Under the pieces are notes generated by a model, which made no database searches, was not told where the DNA came from, and was given only the letters and a program-made list of their open reading frames with translations. A program made the translations under genes and the position numbers. DNA of 64,000 nt from Azotimanducus sp965199815 (GTDB lineage Bacteria > Pseudomonadota > Gammaproteobacteria > Pseudomonadales > Azotimanducaceae): contig CBDATE010000024.1 of assembly GCA_965199815.1 (NCBI GenBank), positions 372,001-436,000 on the forward strand, written 5' to 3'. The number at the start of each line of letters is the position of its first letter. The stretch's first letter is position 1. Of this stretch, positions 17,330 to 28,529 are shown in pieces.

Positions 17330-19382
17330 TGCCAACTATTCAATGAGCGAGGCATCGGATGAGTTCGATGTGACCACGGTGGCCAATCAGGCTCCGACAG
17401 TGGGAACGGCGATTCCCGACCAGACGGCGACGGTGGATACGGCCTTCGAGTACAGCTTCCCGGCGGGCACCTTCAGCGATGCGGACAGCGACAGCCTCAC
17501 CTACACAGCCCAGCAGACGGACGGCACCACGGACAGCGCGCTGCCGACCTGGCTGAGCTTCACCGCCAGCGAGCGCAAGCTCGCGGGCACTCCGCAATCC
17601 GGCGACATCGGCACACTGCCGGTGAAAGTGACGGCGAGCGACGGCATGGGCGGGTCGGTGAGCGACACCTTCGACATTGTGGTGTCCGCAGCGGTTGTGC
17701 CGAGCCTCACCTATCCGGTACTGCCGACAATTCTGCGCGCAGGCGTGGAGTTCGAGACGCTGACACCCGCCTCGCCCGCCAACTTCGCAGCAGATTCCAC
17801 CTTCACCTATGCGGTGACGGCGGGTGATCTGCCGTCAGGGCTGGAGATCAATGCCAACACCGGTGCTATCTCCGGCACACCGGACACACCGAAGAATACC
17901 CGCACATCTGTCACGGTGACAGTGACCGGCACCACGGGCACGGGGATGAGCATGCAGACCGAGACGGCAACGGCGACGCTGGACTTCCCGCGCATCTTCC
18001 GCTTCAGACTGCCAGCACCGACGGTGACGCTGGCGGTGGGGAGCGGTCAGTTGACGGCCAACTGGGAGGCAGTGGCGGACGCGGACAGCTACGCGTTGCA
18101 GTGGAAGGAATCGTCAGTCACGTCCTGGACAGCGGCGACGGGGGTGACCACAGTTGACCCGGCAACGCGCGGGACGGTGCTCACTGGTCTCACCAACGGT
18201 ACCACCTACGATGTGCGTGTGCGCTCCAAGGCGGCCTCGGATTCGACGACCCACATTGACGGCGACTGGTCGAGCCCCGTGCAGGGTGCGCCGATGGCTG
18301 ACCCCGTCTTCAGCGTGACGGGTCCGGCGACGGTTGCCGAGGATGCGGGTACAGCCACCTACACGGTGACGCTGAGCGCCCAGCCCGCGGCGAGCGTGAC
18401 GGTGGACTACGCCACGGCGGACGGCACGGCGACGGCAGGCTCGGACTACACGGCGGCGAGCGGCACACTCACCTTCACGCCGACGAATTGGGACACGGCG
18501 CAGACGGTGGCGGTGACCATCACGGACGATACGGTGGATGATGACGACGAGACTTTCACCTTCATGTTGAGCAATGCGGGCACTGGCGCGGTGCTGTCGT
18601 CCACTGCGTCGTCGCAGAGCACCACCATCACGGACGACGACACGCTGGGGCTGACCTACACGGCACCGCCGACGACCTTGACGGTGGACACACCCATCAC
18701 GGCGCTGACTGCGACGGCGGCGGGCTTCGGCAGCGTGACGCTCACCTACGCGGTGACGACAGGTACGCTGCCCGCCGGGCTGAATATCAATACGGGCTCG
18801 GGTGCCATCTCAGGTACGCCGACAGCGGCGAGCACCAGCACGGCGACGGTGACAGTAACGGCGACTGCGGGCACCGGCATGGACACGCAGACGGCGACGG
18901 CGGATATTACCTTCCCGGCCGTGGGCAAGGCGACACTGGCGAAGCCGACTGGGTTGGCGCTCAAGGCCAACAGCAACACGCGCACCGGCTTCACGGTGAC
19001 CTGGGATGCGGTAGCCAACGCCGCGGGATATACGGCAACGGCTGTGCAGGGGAGCAACACCTTCACCGGTACGGTGAGCACACCGAGTAGCGGCCCGGAG
19101 GCGGCTTTCACCGGCTTGACGGCGGGAACGACCTACACGGTGTCGGTAGTGGCCCAAGGCAATTCCGTGTTCAACCGAGGTGAGAGGGAGGGCAGGTGTG
19201 CCGGGTTGGTGTGGGTAGGGATAGTGGAGATGGATGGCCTCGGAGGGGTACTTGGCGGGCCACCCGGCAGGTTGATGAGAGGGATGTGCGGGGTTTTTTG
19301 GCCGAGGAGGCTGATTCCCGGCGCTGCGAGCAGACCACCGGCAGGGGGATGGGGTCCCCGCGGGGTTGGTTCAGAGGGTTGA
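17163..19382 (+). pseudogene. Autotransporter A, middle segment (shifted frame, truncated by IS)
   Basis: Homology to the repeats resumes in this frame at FTGLTANTAYTVTVTATGD (from about 17277) and continues through Ig-like repeats (IPDQTATVDTAFEYSFPAG), an FN3-like block and a Calx-beta block (VTVDYATADGTATAGSDYT) up to 19154. From 19155 the frame runs into the insertion element, and the last 75 or so residues (from the QGNSVFNRGERE region) are element-derived. Compared with the equivalent stretch at 19030-19110, the region 17218-17276 has several small insertions with a net shift of +1. There is no plausible independent start. Confidence 0.8.
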
Positions 19383-21267
19383 GTCGAGCACTGCCTGCAA
19401 AGCTTCGTCGTGCCTGGCGGCGTAGTGTCGCTGAGCTTCGGGCTGGTGACGGAAGCGGGCGTGGAGTCGCACGATGGAGATGGCGACATTGGACAGGCAG
19501 GCGAGATTGCGCGGCTCGGCACCAACACGCACACGGGAGCGGTCTTCGTCGAAGGAGACATCGCGCACATGGTGGAGGCAGTTTTCTATCTCCCAGTGGC
19601 CGCGATTGAGCGCGAGGATTTCAGAGGGGCCAGCACGCTCTGGGGACAAGGAGGTAAGTCCGTAGGCGTATTCGGTGCTTGTGGTGTGGGGAGTTGTTGT
19701 GCCGCTGCGTATCACGGTGCGCTGGCGCGTGATTCGGAACGCTTGTTGGCGTCCGGGAAGGGCGGCAAGATCGGGGGAGTATTGGGTGAGGTCGATGAGT
19801 GCACATTCACGCTGCTCGATACGCCCGTGTGCCTTCTCCAGTGTGCGTCGCTTCGGCTCGGCATCGAAGTTGAAGGTACGGATGTCATCAAGCAGGGTGG
19901 GACGATTGCTTTTGACGGGCATCACGTAATCGCCACCACCGGTGACGATCAGGTGTGCGGTCTCCGGGCAACTGTGCAGAGCGTCCAGCGTGATGGTGTG
20001 TCCACGCACTCCAAGTTCGGTGAGCAGACGACGCACTCCGAGTATCTCGCCACCGGCAGAATCGGAGGCGACTTGTCCGTGCACCATCCCGGTCCCGTGT
20101 TCGACAGCCGCGATCATCATACGAGTGGAGTCACTGTGACCGGGGCGGTTGATGGGCCTTGATTTACCGTCAAGGGCAAGTGCTGTTTGTGGTAATCGGT
20201 ATGCAGCAGTCCAGCGGCGTACAGCCTTGTCCAGGGCATCAGGGTCGAGTTGCGACAACACCCGATGCAGGGAAGTCTTCGAGACCGGTACCCGGCAGCC
20301 CAGGGAGGGGCTTTTGAACGCTCGTATCGCCGCCAGTTGGCGCTGGTCAAGCCGCCGCGCGAACTCGGCAATCGCGGTCACTCCCTGAGCGCCCGCCAGC
20401 TTGGCCGCCACCGCCACCGCCAGAATGCTCGCCAGCGGATGCCGGATACCCCGCGCAGCACGATACTCAGGCACCTCGCTCAGCGACTGATACAAGCTCC
20501 GCAAACGCCCCGGTGGCGGCGGTGCCCCCACAGAACCGAGACCGGGCACCGGCTCGTCAAGCCCGCGCAGCATCGCCTGCGCTGCGCCACACAGGGGGCG
20601 CACAAACACCTGCTTTGGCACCCCGTGCTGCTCCCACTTGCCACCAACGCGCGCGTACCCACGCGTCTCGCCAAGCAGAGTCCAGTTTGCCGCCCGATAG
20701 CACCCGCCGTGAAACCTCGTCGGGTCAACAAATGTTTCTGCAAGCAATACCGGTACCCCGCGAAACGCCTCAAAGTCCCCGCTCAACCGCCGCAGTGACA
20801 ACGACAGCACTCGTGATGCCAGGTTCCCGCCGTTATACCCCGGAAGCAGCAAAAATCGCGTGTTATTCGCCACCAAATACAAACGCCGAAACTGCTGCTC
20901 CGGGGCCCACCCTATCCACTCGTCCCGCGCCTTCACCTTGAATGAACCGGATACCCAGCCCAGCAACCCTACCCAACGACCCTCCCGCGTTTCCGCTACA
21001 TGCCGAACTCCGCCCCCAAACAGACACCGAAAGCCCAAATAGTGGTGCCGACTCATCAAATCGTCCCATTCAGCACGCTCCTCGGCAGTACGCACCGGAC
21101 GCACCCGTATTTCCTTGAGCACCACTTTGCTTGCCGTGGTCGGCCTGCCCATCACCCAATTCCTGCACTTCGACCTCTCCAGCTTGACACATCTACAACT
21201 CCGTGTCCAGTGCTTACCCTTCTCTGTGATACATCAATCACCTACTCGTAACTTCGGAATCGCCCTG
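19155..21267 (-). mobile_element. ISAs1-type insertion sequence with 11-bp target duplication
   Basis: The element is 2,113 bp. Its ends are inverted repeats: left CAAGGCAATTCCG (19155-19167), right CGGAATCGCCCTG (21255-21267), matching at 11 of 13 positions. The direct repeat CGGTAGTGGCC flanks it at 19144-19154 and 21268-21278, so insertion was probably recent. A single transposase gene on the minus strand fills most of it. About 215 bp at the left end have no gene. Confidence 0.92.
19371..21155 (-). CDS. ISAs1-family transposase with N-terminal DUF4338-like domain
   Basis: A 594-residue protein in two parts. The first 240 or so residues (RHHYLGFRCLFGGGVRHVAE, LYLVANNTRFLLLPG, FVDPTRFHGGCYRAANW) resemble DUF4338, the domain of the Druantia protein DruA. 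The remainder is an ISAs1-type DDE transposase: LALDGKSRPINRPG (first Asp), HTITLDALHSCPETA (second Asp) and NRGHWEIENCLHHVRDVSFDED (Glu). It cuts and joins the element's ends. The frame is intact and the ends are well preserved, so the element may be active. The DUF4338-transposase pairing is seen in some IS proteins, but its purpose is not known to me. Confidence 0.9.
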   Translation of the reverse strand: MMGRPTTASKVVLKEIRVRPVRTAEERAEWDDLMSRHHYLGFRCLFGGGVRHVAETREGRWVGLLGWVSGSFKVKARDEWIGWAPEQQFRRLYLVANNTRFLLLPGYNGGNLASRVLSLSLRRLSGDFEAFRGVPVLLAETFVDPTRFHGGCYRAANWTLLGETRGYARVGGKWEQHGVPKQVFVRPLCGAAQAMLRGLDEPVPGLGSVGAPPPPGRLRSLYQSLSEVPEYRAARGIRHPLASILAVAVAAKLAGAQGVTAIAEFARRLDQRQLAAIRAFKSPSLGCRVPVSKTSLHRVLSQLDPDALDKAVRRWTAAYRLPQTALALDGKSRPINRPGHSDSTRMMIAAVEHGTGMVHGQVASDSAGGEILGVRRLLTELGVRGHTITLDALHSCPETAHLIVTGGGDYVMPVKSNRPTLLDDIRTFNFDAEPKRRTLEKAHGRIEQRECALIDLTQYSPDLAALPGRQQAFRITRQRTVIRSGTTTPHTTSTEYAYGLTSLSPERAGPSEILALNRGHWEIENCLHHVRDVSFDEDRSRVRVGAEPRNLACLSNVAISIVRLHARFRHQPEAQRHYAARHDEALQAVLDSTL

Positions 21268-24200
21268 CGGTAGTGGCCACGGGCAACACGGCCAATTACG
21301 AGGCCAGTACGGCCACGACGCTGAATCAAGCGACGGCGGCCAATTCGGTGCCGACAGTGGGCACCGCGATTCCCGACCAGACGGCGACGGTAGATACGGC
21401 CTTCGAATACAGCTTCCCGGCGGGCACCTTCAGCGATGCGGACAGCGACGGCCTCACCTACACAGCCCAGCAGACGGACGGCACCACGGACAGCGCCCTG
21501 CCGACCTGGCTGACCTTCACCGCCAGCGAGCGCAAGCTCGCGGGTACGCCGCAATCCGGCGACACCGGCACACTGTCGGTGAAGGTGACGGCAAGCGACG
21601 GCATGGGCGGGTCGGTAAGCGATACCTTCGATATTGTGGTGTCGGTGGCGGACACCGCCCCCGCCTTCGCGAGTAGCGCGACCATCGCAGACAAGACCTT
21701 CACGGTGGATGCCGAAATCACCGCCTTCACCCTGCCGGAGGCGACAGGCGGCAACGGCACCATCAGCTACGCGCTGACCCCCGACCTGCCGACGGGGCTG
21801 AGCGTAGATACTGGAACGCGCGAGGTGAGCGGTACACCGACGGCAGCAGCGAGTGCAGCCACCTACACTTGGCGGGCTTCGGACAGTGATTCGAACACCG
21901 CCAACAGCGACAGCAGCGCCCTGACCTTCATGTTGACGGTGAACAAGGCCACGCTGGCGACACCGGTGGTGACGGTTTCGGCGCAGGATGGGGAGCTGAC
22001 CGCGAGTTGGCCGGATGTGGTGAATGCGGCGAGCTACGAGGTTGAGTACAAGCAGAGCACATCGGATACCTGGCTGGGCAATGACGACGACACATCGCCG
22101 GCGGAGATTGACAGTCTGACCAATGGCACGAAATACGATGTGCGTGTGCGGGCGAAGGTGGCATCAAGTTCGACGAACTATGAGGACAGTGCGTGGTCGG
22201 ATGTTGTGAAGGGTACGCCGGTTGAGGCAGATGTGGCACCGAGCTTCGGTAGCGAGACTATTGTGGCGCAGACATGGACGGTGGGTACGGAGGTTGATGT
22301 GACGCTACCGGCGGCGACGGGAGGTAATGGCACCGTCAGCTACGCGTTGACACCGGCGCTGCCGGGCGGGGTGAGCCTGGATGCAACAACGCGCGAGGTG
22401 AGCGGTACGCCCACGGCAGTAGCGAGTGCAGCCACCTACACTTGGCGGGCTTCGGACAGCGACGCGAATACCGCCAGCACGGACACGGCGGCGCTGACCT
22501 TTAGCGTGACGGTAGGCAAGGGAACATTGGCGACACCGGCCAACCTGGCGCTGAAGGCGGGTTCGCGGAGCAAGACTGGCTTCACGGTGACTTGGACGGC
22601 AGTGACGAATGCGACGGGCTACACGGCGACGGCAACGCCGAGCGGTGGGACTGCGGTGACCGGCACGGTGAGCACACCGAGTAGCGGCCCGGAGGCGGCG
22701 TTTACCGGCTTGACGGCGGGAACGACCTACACGGTGTCGGTGGTGGCCACGGGCAACACGGCCAATTACGAGGCCAGCACAGCCGCGACGCTGAATCAGG
22801 CGACGGCAGCGAACTCGGCACCGACAGTGGCCAACGCGATTCCCGATCAGGCGGCAACGACAGGTACGGCGTTCAGCTTCACCCTGCCGACGGGCACCTT
22901 CGATGACGCGGACAGCGGCGACAGCCTCACCTACACGGCCCAGCAGACGGACGGGACGACGGACAGCGCGCTGCCGACCTGGCTGAGCTTCACCGCTGGC
23001 ACGGGTGTCTTCTCGGGTACGCCGGCATCCACGGACACCGGAACGCTGTCGGTGAAGGTGACGGCAAGCGACGGCACGGCTTCGGTGAGCGACACCTTCG
23101 ATATTGTGGTGTCGGCGGCGGACACCGCCCCCGCCTTCGCGAGTAGCACGACCATCGCGGACAAGACCTTCACGGTGGATGCCGAGATAACCGCCTTCAC
23201 CCTGCCGGAGGCGACCGGCGGCAACGGCACCATCGGTTACGCGCTGACCCCCGACCTGCCGACAGGGCTGAGCGTAGATACCTCCACGCGCGAGGTGAGC
23301 GGTACACCGACAGCAGCAGCGGCCGAGGCCACCTATACCTGGCGGGCTTCGGACAGTGATTCGAACACCGCGAACAGCGACACGGCGGCCCTGACCTTCA
23401 TGTTGAGGGTAAACAAGGCCACGCTGGCGACACCAAGCAATCTGGCGCTGAAGGCGGGTTCGCGGAGCAAGACTGGCTTCACGGTGAGCTGGACGGCAGT
23501 GACGAATGCGACGGGCTACACGGCGACGGCCACGCCGAGCGGTGGGTCTGCGGTGACCGGCACGGTGAGTGTGCCGAGCAGTGGCCCGGAGGCGGCATTC
23601 ACCGGTTTGACTGCGGGAACAACCTATACGGTGTCGGTGGTGGCCACGGGCAACACGACCAACTACGAGGCCAGTACAGCCGCGACGCTGAGTCAGGCGA
23701 CATCGGCCAACTCGGTGCCGACAGTGGCCACCGAGATTCCCGATCAGGCGGCGACGACAGGTACAGCGTTCAGCTTCACCCTGCCGGCGGGCACCTTCAA
23801 TGACGCGGACAGTGGCGACAGTCTCACCTACACGGCCCAGCAGACGGACGGTACGACGGACAGCGCACTGCCGACCTGGCTGAGCTTCACCGCGGGCACG
23901 GGTGTCTTCTCCGGTACGCCGACATCCACGGACACCGGAACGCTGTCGGTGAAGGTGACGGCAAGCGATGGCACGGCTTCGGTGAGCGACACCTTCGATA
24001 TTGTGGTGTCGGCGACGGACACCGCCCCCGCCTTCGCGAGTAGCGCGACCATCGCGGACAAGACCTTCACGGTGGATGCTGAAATCACCGCCTTCACCCT
24101 GCCGGAGGCGACAGGCGGTAACGGCACCATCGGCTACGCGCTGACCCCCGACCTGCCGGCGGGCGTGACGCTGAATGCTACGACGCGCGAGGTGAGCGGT

Positions 24201-26750
24201 ACGCCGACGGCAGCAGCGAGTGCAGCGACCTACACCTGGCGAGCATCCGACAGCGACGCGAACACCGCCAACAGCGACACGGCGGCGCTGACCTTTCAAG
24301 TGACGGTGGTGGACGCGGCACCGGTCATCACGCCGACGCAGGTGAGCAACCTGCAGGTGAGTGCGGGTGACGGGTCGCTCGATGTGAGCTGGACGGCGGC
24401 GAGCGTGGCTCCGAACGGCTACAGCGTCCGCTGGCGGGAGAAAGGGCCGGGCAATACGCTCACGCCAGTGAACAGGGTGACGGGTACATCCTTCACGATT
24501 CCCGATCTGAGCAACGGCCAAGAGTATGTGGTGCGTGTGGAGACGCGTACCGTGGCGGATGATGGTGTACAGGGTGGCACAGTGGTGACGGCCACGGGTA
24601 CGCCTGTGGAAGATGAGTCGGTTGTCACACCGACGCAGGTGAGCAACCTGCGGGTGAGCGCAGGTGACGGGTCGCTCGAGGTGAATTGGACGGCGGCGAG
24701 TGTGGCTCCGAACGGCTACAGCGTACGCTGGCGGGAGAAAGGGCCGGGCAACGCGCTCACGCCGATGAACAGGGTGACGGGTACTTCCTTCTCGATTCCC
24801 GATCTCACCAACGATCAGGAGTATGTGGTACGTATCGAGACGCGCAACGCAGCGGATGACGGTGTACAGGGAGGCACAGTGGTGACGGCCACGGGAGTGC
24901 CTGTGGAAGACGAGGTCGCGCCGCCGCCACCTCCGCCCACGCCCACACCTCCATCCGTTGAAGACCGGGGCTTGCCGAGGGTGAGCATTGAAGATGCGTC
25001 CGCCATGGAGGGGGATGATCTGGAGTTCCGGGTGACGCTCTCGAAGGCAGTGCAGCATCGTGTGAAGGTGTACTGGGCGACGCGGCCGGGAACGGCGCGG
25101 GCGGACCGGGACTATAAGTCAGCGGCTGGTGCGGTGGTGTTCAGGCCGGGTGTGACGGAGCGCAGGATTCGTGTGGAGACGCTGGATGATGATCACAACG
25201 ACCCGGACGAGATGATGCAGGTACGCCTGTCGAGTCCGCGCGGGGTGTTGATAGAGGATGGCAGAGCGGTCGGCAGGATCAACAACTGGGATGCGCTGCC
25301 GGTGGCGTGGCTGGCGCGCTTCGGGCGAACGGTGACGGAGCAGGCGCTCGAGGGTGTCGAGCAGCGGCTGACGGCTCCGCGGGAAGCGGGGACGCAGGGT
25401 GCTGTGGCCGGGATGACGCTTGATTCGCTCGGACTGTTTGCTGACGGGGCGGATACCTGGCCGCCTGCCGGGGAGGTCTCGGGGGAAGGCTCAAGGGAGA
25501 TGCTCGGCGGCGACCTGCTGACCACGAGCAACTTCACGCACACAGGCGCGATGGATGCAGCCGGTGGCAGCCTTGCCTTCTGGGGGCGGGGTGCCCGCGC
25601 GGACTTCCGCGGACGCGACGGTGTGGTGCACCTTGATGGTCAGACAGAAACCGTTACTCTGGGAGCGGACTACGCCAGAGACCAGTGGCTGACCGGTGTC
25701 ATGTTGACGAGCAGTCGCGGCACTGGCGGGTATCAGGGCGTGGCGAGCGGGGAGGTCGAAGTCTCCCTGAACGCAGCGATACCCTATGGGTCGTACCGGT
25801 TCTCGGAGCGGTTGGATGTGTGGGGCGCTGTCGGGCGTGGCACGGGTGCGATGACGCTCACACCGGAGGGTGAGGGCAGCATCGAGGCTGATCTTGACTG
25901 GAGCATGGTGTCGGCTGGGCTGCGTAGCGGGTTGTTCGGGGCGGCAGGACATGGTCCGGCAGTGACGCTGGTGTCGGATGTGCTCTGGTCGCGCACTGGG
26001 TCGAGTCGAGTGGAAGCTGGTGAGGAGTATTCGAGCCTGGCCTCGTCCGAAGCAGATACTTCGCGGCTGCGGCTGGGTCTCGAGGGGAGCTGGGCGGTGA
26101 TGCTGGGGAATGTCGGCGCGGTGACACCGAAGCTGGAAGCGGGAGTGCGTCATGACGACGGCGATGCCGAGCAAGGCTTCGGAGTGGAAGTCGGCGGCGG
26201 GCTGGCGTGGACGCTGCCCGCACTTGGGGTGACCTTTGATGTGTCCGGTCGCACCTTGGTGACGCATGAGGATGCTGGGCAGCAGGCGCACGGATTCTCG
26301 GCGGCGCTGAACTTTGATCCGAGTGCGGCGAGTACGCGCGGCTTCACGCTGAACCTGCGTCAGGACATCGGCGGGCCGTCGAGTGGCGGGGTACAGGCGC
26401 TGTTTGCCTCGGAGCTTCCCGGTATCGGCGGCATGGGCGGCGGCTCAGCAGGTGCGAGTGCTGGCAGTCGCTGGACGCTGGAGACGGCCTACGGACTGGC
26501 GGCCTGTGATGACAGGTTCACGCTGAGTCCGAGCTTCGGCCTGGCTGCTTCCGATACCTCGGTTGACTTTCACCTTGGCTGGCAACTGATGCCGGAGATC
26601 AGTGAAGACGCGCTGAATCTCTCGCTGGTGTTCAAGGTCACGCGCCGCGAGCTGCTCGATGTGGGAACTGTCAACAGTATTGACAGCGTCGGCACACTGG
26701 AACAGGGCCCCGAACACGGAGTGCAGATGGAGGTAAGCGCTCGCTGGTAG
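21268..26750 (+). pseudogene. Autotransporter A, C-terminal segment with beta-barrel
   Basis: The frame continues from the right copy of the target duplication: about 1,825 codons of alternating Ig/cadherin-like (DKTFTVDAEITAFTLPEATG) and FN3-like (SKTGFTVTWTAVTNATGYTA) repeats. A proline-rich linker (EVAPPPPPPTPTPPS) and a Calx-beta block (DASAMEGDDLEFRVTLSKAV) follow. About 400 C-terminal residues form an outer-membrane barrel with alternating hydrophobic strands and a terminal Trp. An open frame starts at 21273, but without a signal peptide export is unlikely. The segment closely resembles the C-terminal part of autotransporter B at 54347. Confidence 0.85.
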
Positions 26751-26801
26751 GCACAGCGGGGACATCCCTCAGTCTCATATCCGGTGAACGAGCACACAAA
26801 T

Positions 26802-26831
26802 TTGACATGCGCCGACTCACCTGCCCATAAT
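26802..26831 (+). promoter_or_regulatory. Sigma70-type promoter of the DAHP synthase leader
   Basis: A perfect -35 box TTGACA (26802-26807), an 18-bp spacer and -10 CATAAT (26826-26831). Transcription would start near 26838, just ahead of the leader peptide ATG codons. Confidence 0.75.
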
Positions 26832-26840
26832 GGAACTATG

Positions 26841-26942
26841 ATGAACGCGGCTATACATCGATTTAGCAGGCGCGCTGGTCGGCCAACGCACGAGATCCGG
26901 GCGAACGCCTTCTCGATGCGATATTGGCGGGCCAGCTGGTAA
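26841..26942 (+). CDS. Leader peptide of the DAHP synthase gene
   Basis: A 33-codon frame begins within a few bases of the predicted transcription start, so initiation may be nearly leaderless (ATG 26838 or 26841), or internal at ATG 26916. It ends in FSMRYWRASW followed by TAA, placing Tyr and two Trp codons against the stop and directly before overlapping hairpins. Aromatic codons at the end of a short peptide upstream of an aromatic-pathway gene are the signature of ribosome-mediated attenuation. The inferred role is sensing charged tRNA-Trp, and perhaps tRNA-Tyr. Confidence 0.65.
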   Translation: MNAAIHRFSRRAGRPTHEIRANAFSMRYWRASW

Positions 26943-27055
26943 CCGCCTCGTCCCCCGATCGTACGTATCATCAACAATCCCGAGGCGGCGATGACTGCCC
27001 TCGGTTTCCGTCAAGACCCCGCAGGCGCATGTCAGCAGAAGCCGCGGGGTTTTTT
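26926..27055 (+). terminator. Attenuator region with rho-independent terminator
   Basis: Alternative pairings are visible. GGCGG (26926-26930, within the Trp codons) can pair with CCGCC (26943-26947). CCGCCTCG (26943-26950) can instead pair with CGAGGCGG (26981-26988). CCGAGG (26980-26985) can pair with CCTCGG (26999-27004). The last hairpin, CCCCGC-A-GGC (27017-27026) with GCCGCGGGG (27041-27049), is followed by six T (27050-27055) and is a textbook intrinsic terminator. Which alternative excludes the terminator cannot be settled without folding. Confidence 0.75.
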
Positions 27056-27066
27056 GTTATGGTCTG

Positions 27067-27094
27067 GGGGAACTCCGTATAACGGAGCTTCCCC
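27067..27094. repeat. H1-like hairpin
   Basis: GGGGAACTCCG/CGGAGCTTCCCC, a variant of the H1 palindrome, lies between the attenuator terminator and the DAHP synthase start. Confidence 0.6.
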
Positions 27095-27124
27095 GGGTTT
27101 TGAGGCTTACATGGAACTCACCTC

Positions 27125-28240
27125 ATGATTGAACAAACGGAAAATACAAACGTGCTCGCACAAGAGAATCTGATCACCCCGCTTGCATTGAAGCAGGCAC
27201 TTCCCTTGAGTGAGCCGGTCACACACGCTGTGGCTGGCGCTCGCCGCTGTATCCACAACATCCTTCGGGGTAGCGACCCGCGCCTGATGGTCATCGCCGG
27301 ACCCTGCTCGATTCACGACCCGGATGCCGCATCGGAGTACGCTGAACGACTGGCACGACTGGCGCGCGAACTCAGCGATACGCTGTTCATCGTGATGCGC
27401 GCCTACTTCGAGAAGCCGCGCACGACCATCGGTTGGAAGGGATTCATCAACGACCCGTACCTTGACGGCAGCTTTCATATCGAGGAAGGCATCCGCATGG
27501 CACGTGCACTCCTGCTGAAGATTGCGCACCCGGATCATTACGCATTACCCATCGCGACTGAAGCACTCGACCCCATCATGCCGCAGTACCTGCAGGATCT
27601 GATCGCCTGGTCGGCTATAGGTGCGCGCACGGTCGAATCCCAGACGCATCGAGAAATGGCTTCCGGGCTGTCCTGCCCGGTGGGCTTCAAGAACTCGACT
27701 GATGGCAGTCTTGCGGTTGCAATCAACGGCTTGCGGTCAGTTTCCACAGCACACCGATTCCTCGGCATCAATCAGCGCGGAGAGGTGGCTATCATTCATA
27801 CGCGCGGCAATGTTGATGGCCATCTGGTGCTCAGAGGTGGCGACCGGGGGCCCAACTTCGATTCGCTATCGGTTGCTGCCGCCGAGCGACAGATTGCCAA
27901 AGCCGGACTGACACCTGCGATTGTCGTAGATTGCAGCCATGCCAATTCGTGCAAGGACCATCGCCTTCAGCCGAAGGTCGCCAGCGAGGTAGCCGCACAG
28001 ATTGAAGGCGGCAATCGCAGCATCATTGGCCTCATGCTCGAATCCAACCTGCATGCCGGCAATCAGGCGCTGAGCGATGGTCGGCAACCGCTCGAGTACG
28101 GCGTTTCCATTACTGATGCCTGCATCGACTGGACATCCACAGAGCAACTTCTGCGCGAACTGGCGGCACGACTCGATACGCCTCTGAAGATGCGTTCGCA
28201 AGGTTCGGCAGCACATACGGCAATGCAAAAGGCTGCCTGA
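27125..28240 (+). CDS. aroG: 3-deoxy-7-phosphoheptulonate (DAHP) synthase, class I
   Basis: A 371-residue enzyme of the AroFGH type that condenses phosphoenolpyruvate and erythrose-4-phosphate in the first step of aromatic amino-acid synthesis. Family blocks: LMVIAGPCSIHDPDAASEYA (about residue 57), RAYFEKPRTTIGWKG, GFKNSTDGSLAVAING and IVVDCSHANS, including metal- and substrate-binding residues. The start at ATG 27125 follows GGAACTCACCTC. An attenuator-like leader upstream suggests control by Trp supply, which would fit an AroH-like isozyme; the exact paralogue letter is uncertain. Hairpin element B follows about 50 bases after the stop. Confidence 0.92.
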   Translation: MIEQTENTNVLAQENLITPLALKQALPLSEPVTHAVAGARRCIHNILRGSDPRLMVIAGPCSIHDPDAASEYAERLARLARELSDTLFIVMRAYFEKPRTTIGWKGFINDPYLDGSFHIEEGIRMARALLLKIAHPDHYALPIATEALDPIMPQYLQDLIAWSAIGARTVESQTHREMASGLSCPVGFKNSTDGSLAVAINGLRSVSTAHRFLGINQRGEVAIIHTRGNVDGHLVLRGGDRGPNFDSLSVAAAERQIAKAGLTPAIVVDCSHANSCKDHRLQPKVASEVAAQIEGGNRSIIGLMLESNLHAGNQALSDGRQPLEYGVSITDACIDWTSTEQLLRELAARLDTPLKMRSQGSAAHTAMQKAA

Positions 28241-28293
28241 TTCCGGTGTGCAGGTGGCATCACCACACTGACAGGGTAAGATAGCAACTTCAA

Positions 28294-28517
28294 GGGAAAT
28301 TCTGAATAACAGAGTTTCCCTTGCGGCACATGGATGTGCCGCCAGATTCAGTGCCGTAAGGCATTGAATCTGCGAGCAAATCAGCACATTTTTGCAGGAC
28401 AGCAAAAATGCACGGCGCAGCCGCCCGAAGGGGCGGGCACATGGATGTGCCCGCTGCATCGCACTTCTGATTTGCGAGTATGATCAAGTCCACGGATGGA
28501 CTTGATCAGAACATACC
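28294..28517. repeat. Composite hairpin element, copy B
   Basis: A full-length single-unit copy: H1 (28294-28320), H2, H3, the 100-bp core 28376-28475 bounded by GCAAATCAG and CTGATTTGC, and H4, ending at ACATACC. Core orientation relative to the arms is the same as in copy A and opposite to copy C. It supplies the region just upstream of the small membrane-protein gene. Confidence 0.85.
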
Positions 28518-28529
28518 AAGGAGGCGCAC

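Larger units (their letters stand above)
13682..26750 (+). pseudogene. Giant autotransporter A, disrupted by frameshift and IS
   Basis: Taken together, the three open segments below form one ancestral gene of about 11 kb for a secreted adhesin-like protein: signal peptide, many Calx-beta, fibronectin III and Ig/cadherin-like repeats, and a C-terminal beta-barrel ending in W. Removing the insertion (19155-21267) and one copy of its 11-bp duplication restores the sequence seen in sister repeats (GTGTCGGTAGTGGCCACGGG). One net +1 shift near 17275 also has to be corrected. A homologue on the minus strand at 54347-64000 is open throughout the window. The last segment could still be made only if it has its own start, without a signal peptide. 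Confidence 0.85.

Noticed and set aside
22305..25058. A 917-codon minus-strand frame opposite autotransporter A, and similar long Arg-rich frames opposite gene B (56690-60727) and at 16082-17296.
   Set aside because: They are mirror frames of GC-rich repetitive coding sequence, extremely rich in Arg, Gly and His, without recognisable domains or starts. The opposite strand encodes clear domains.
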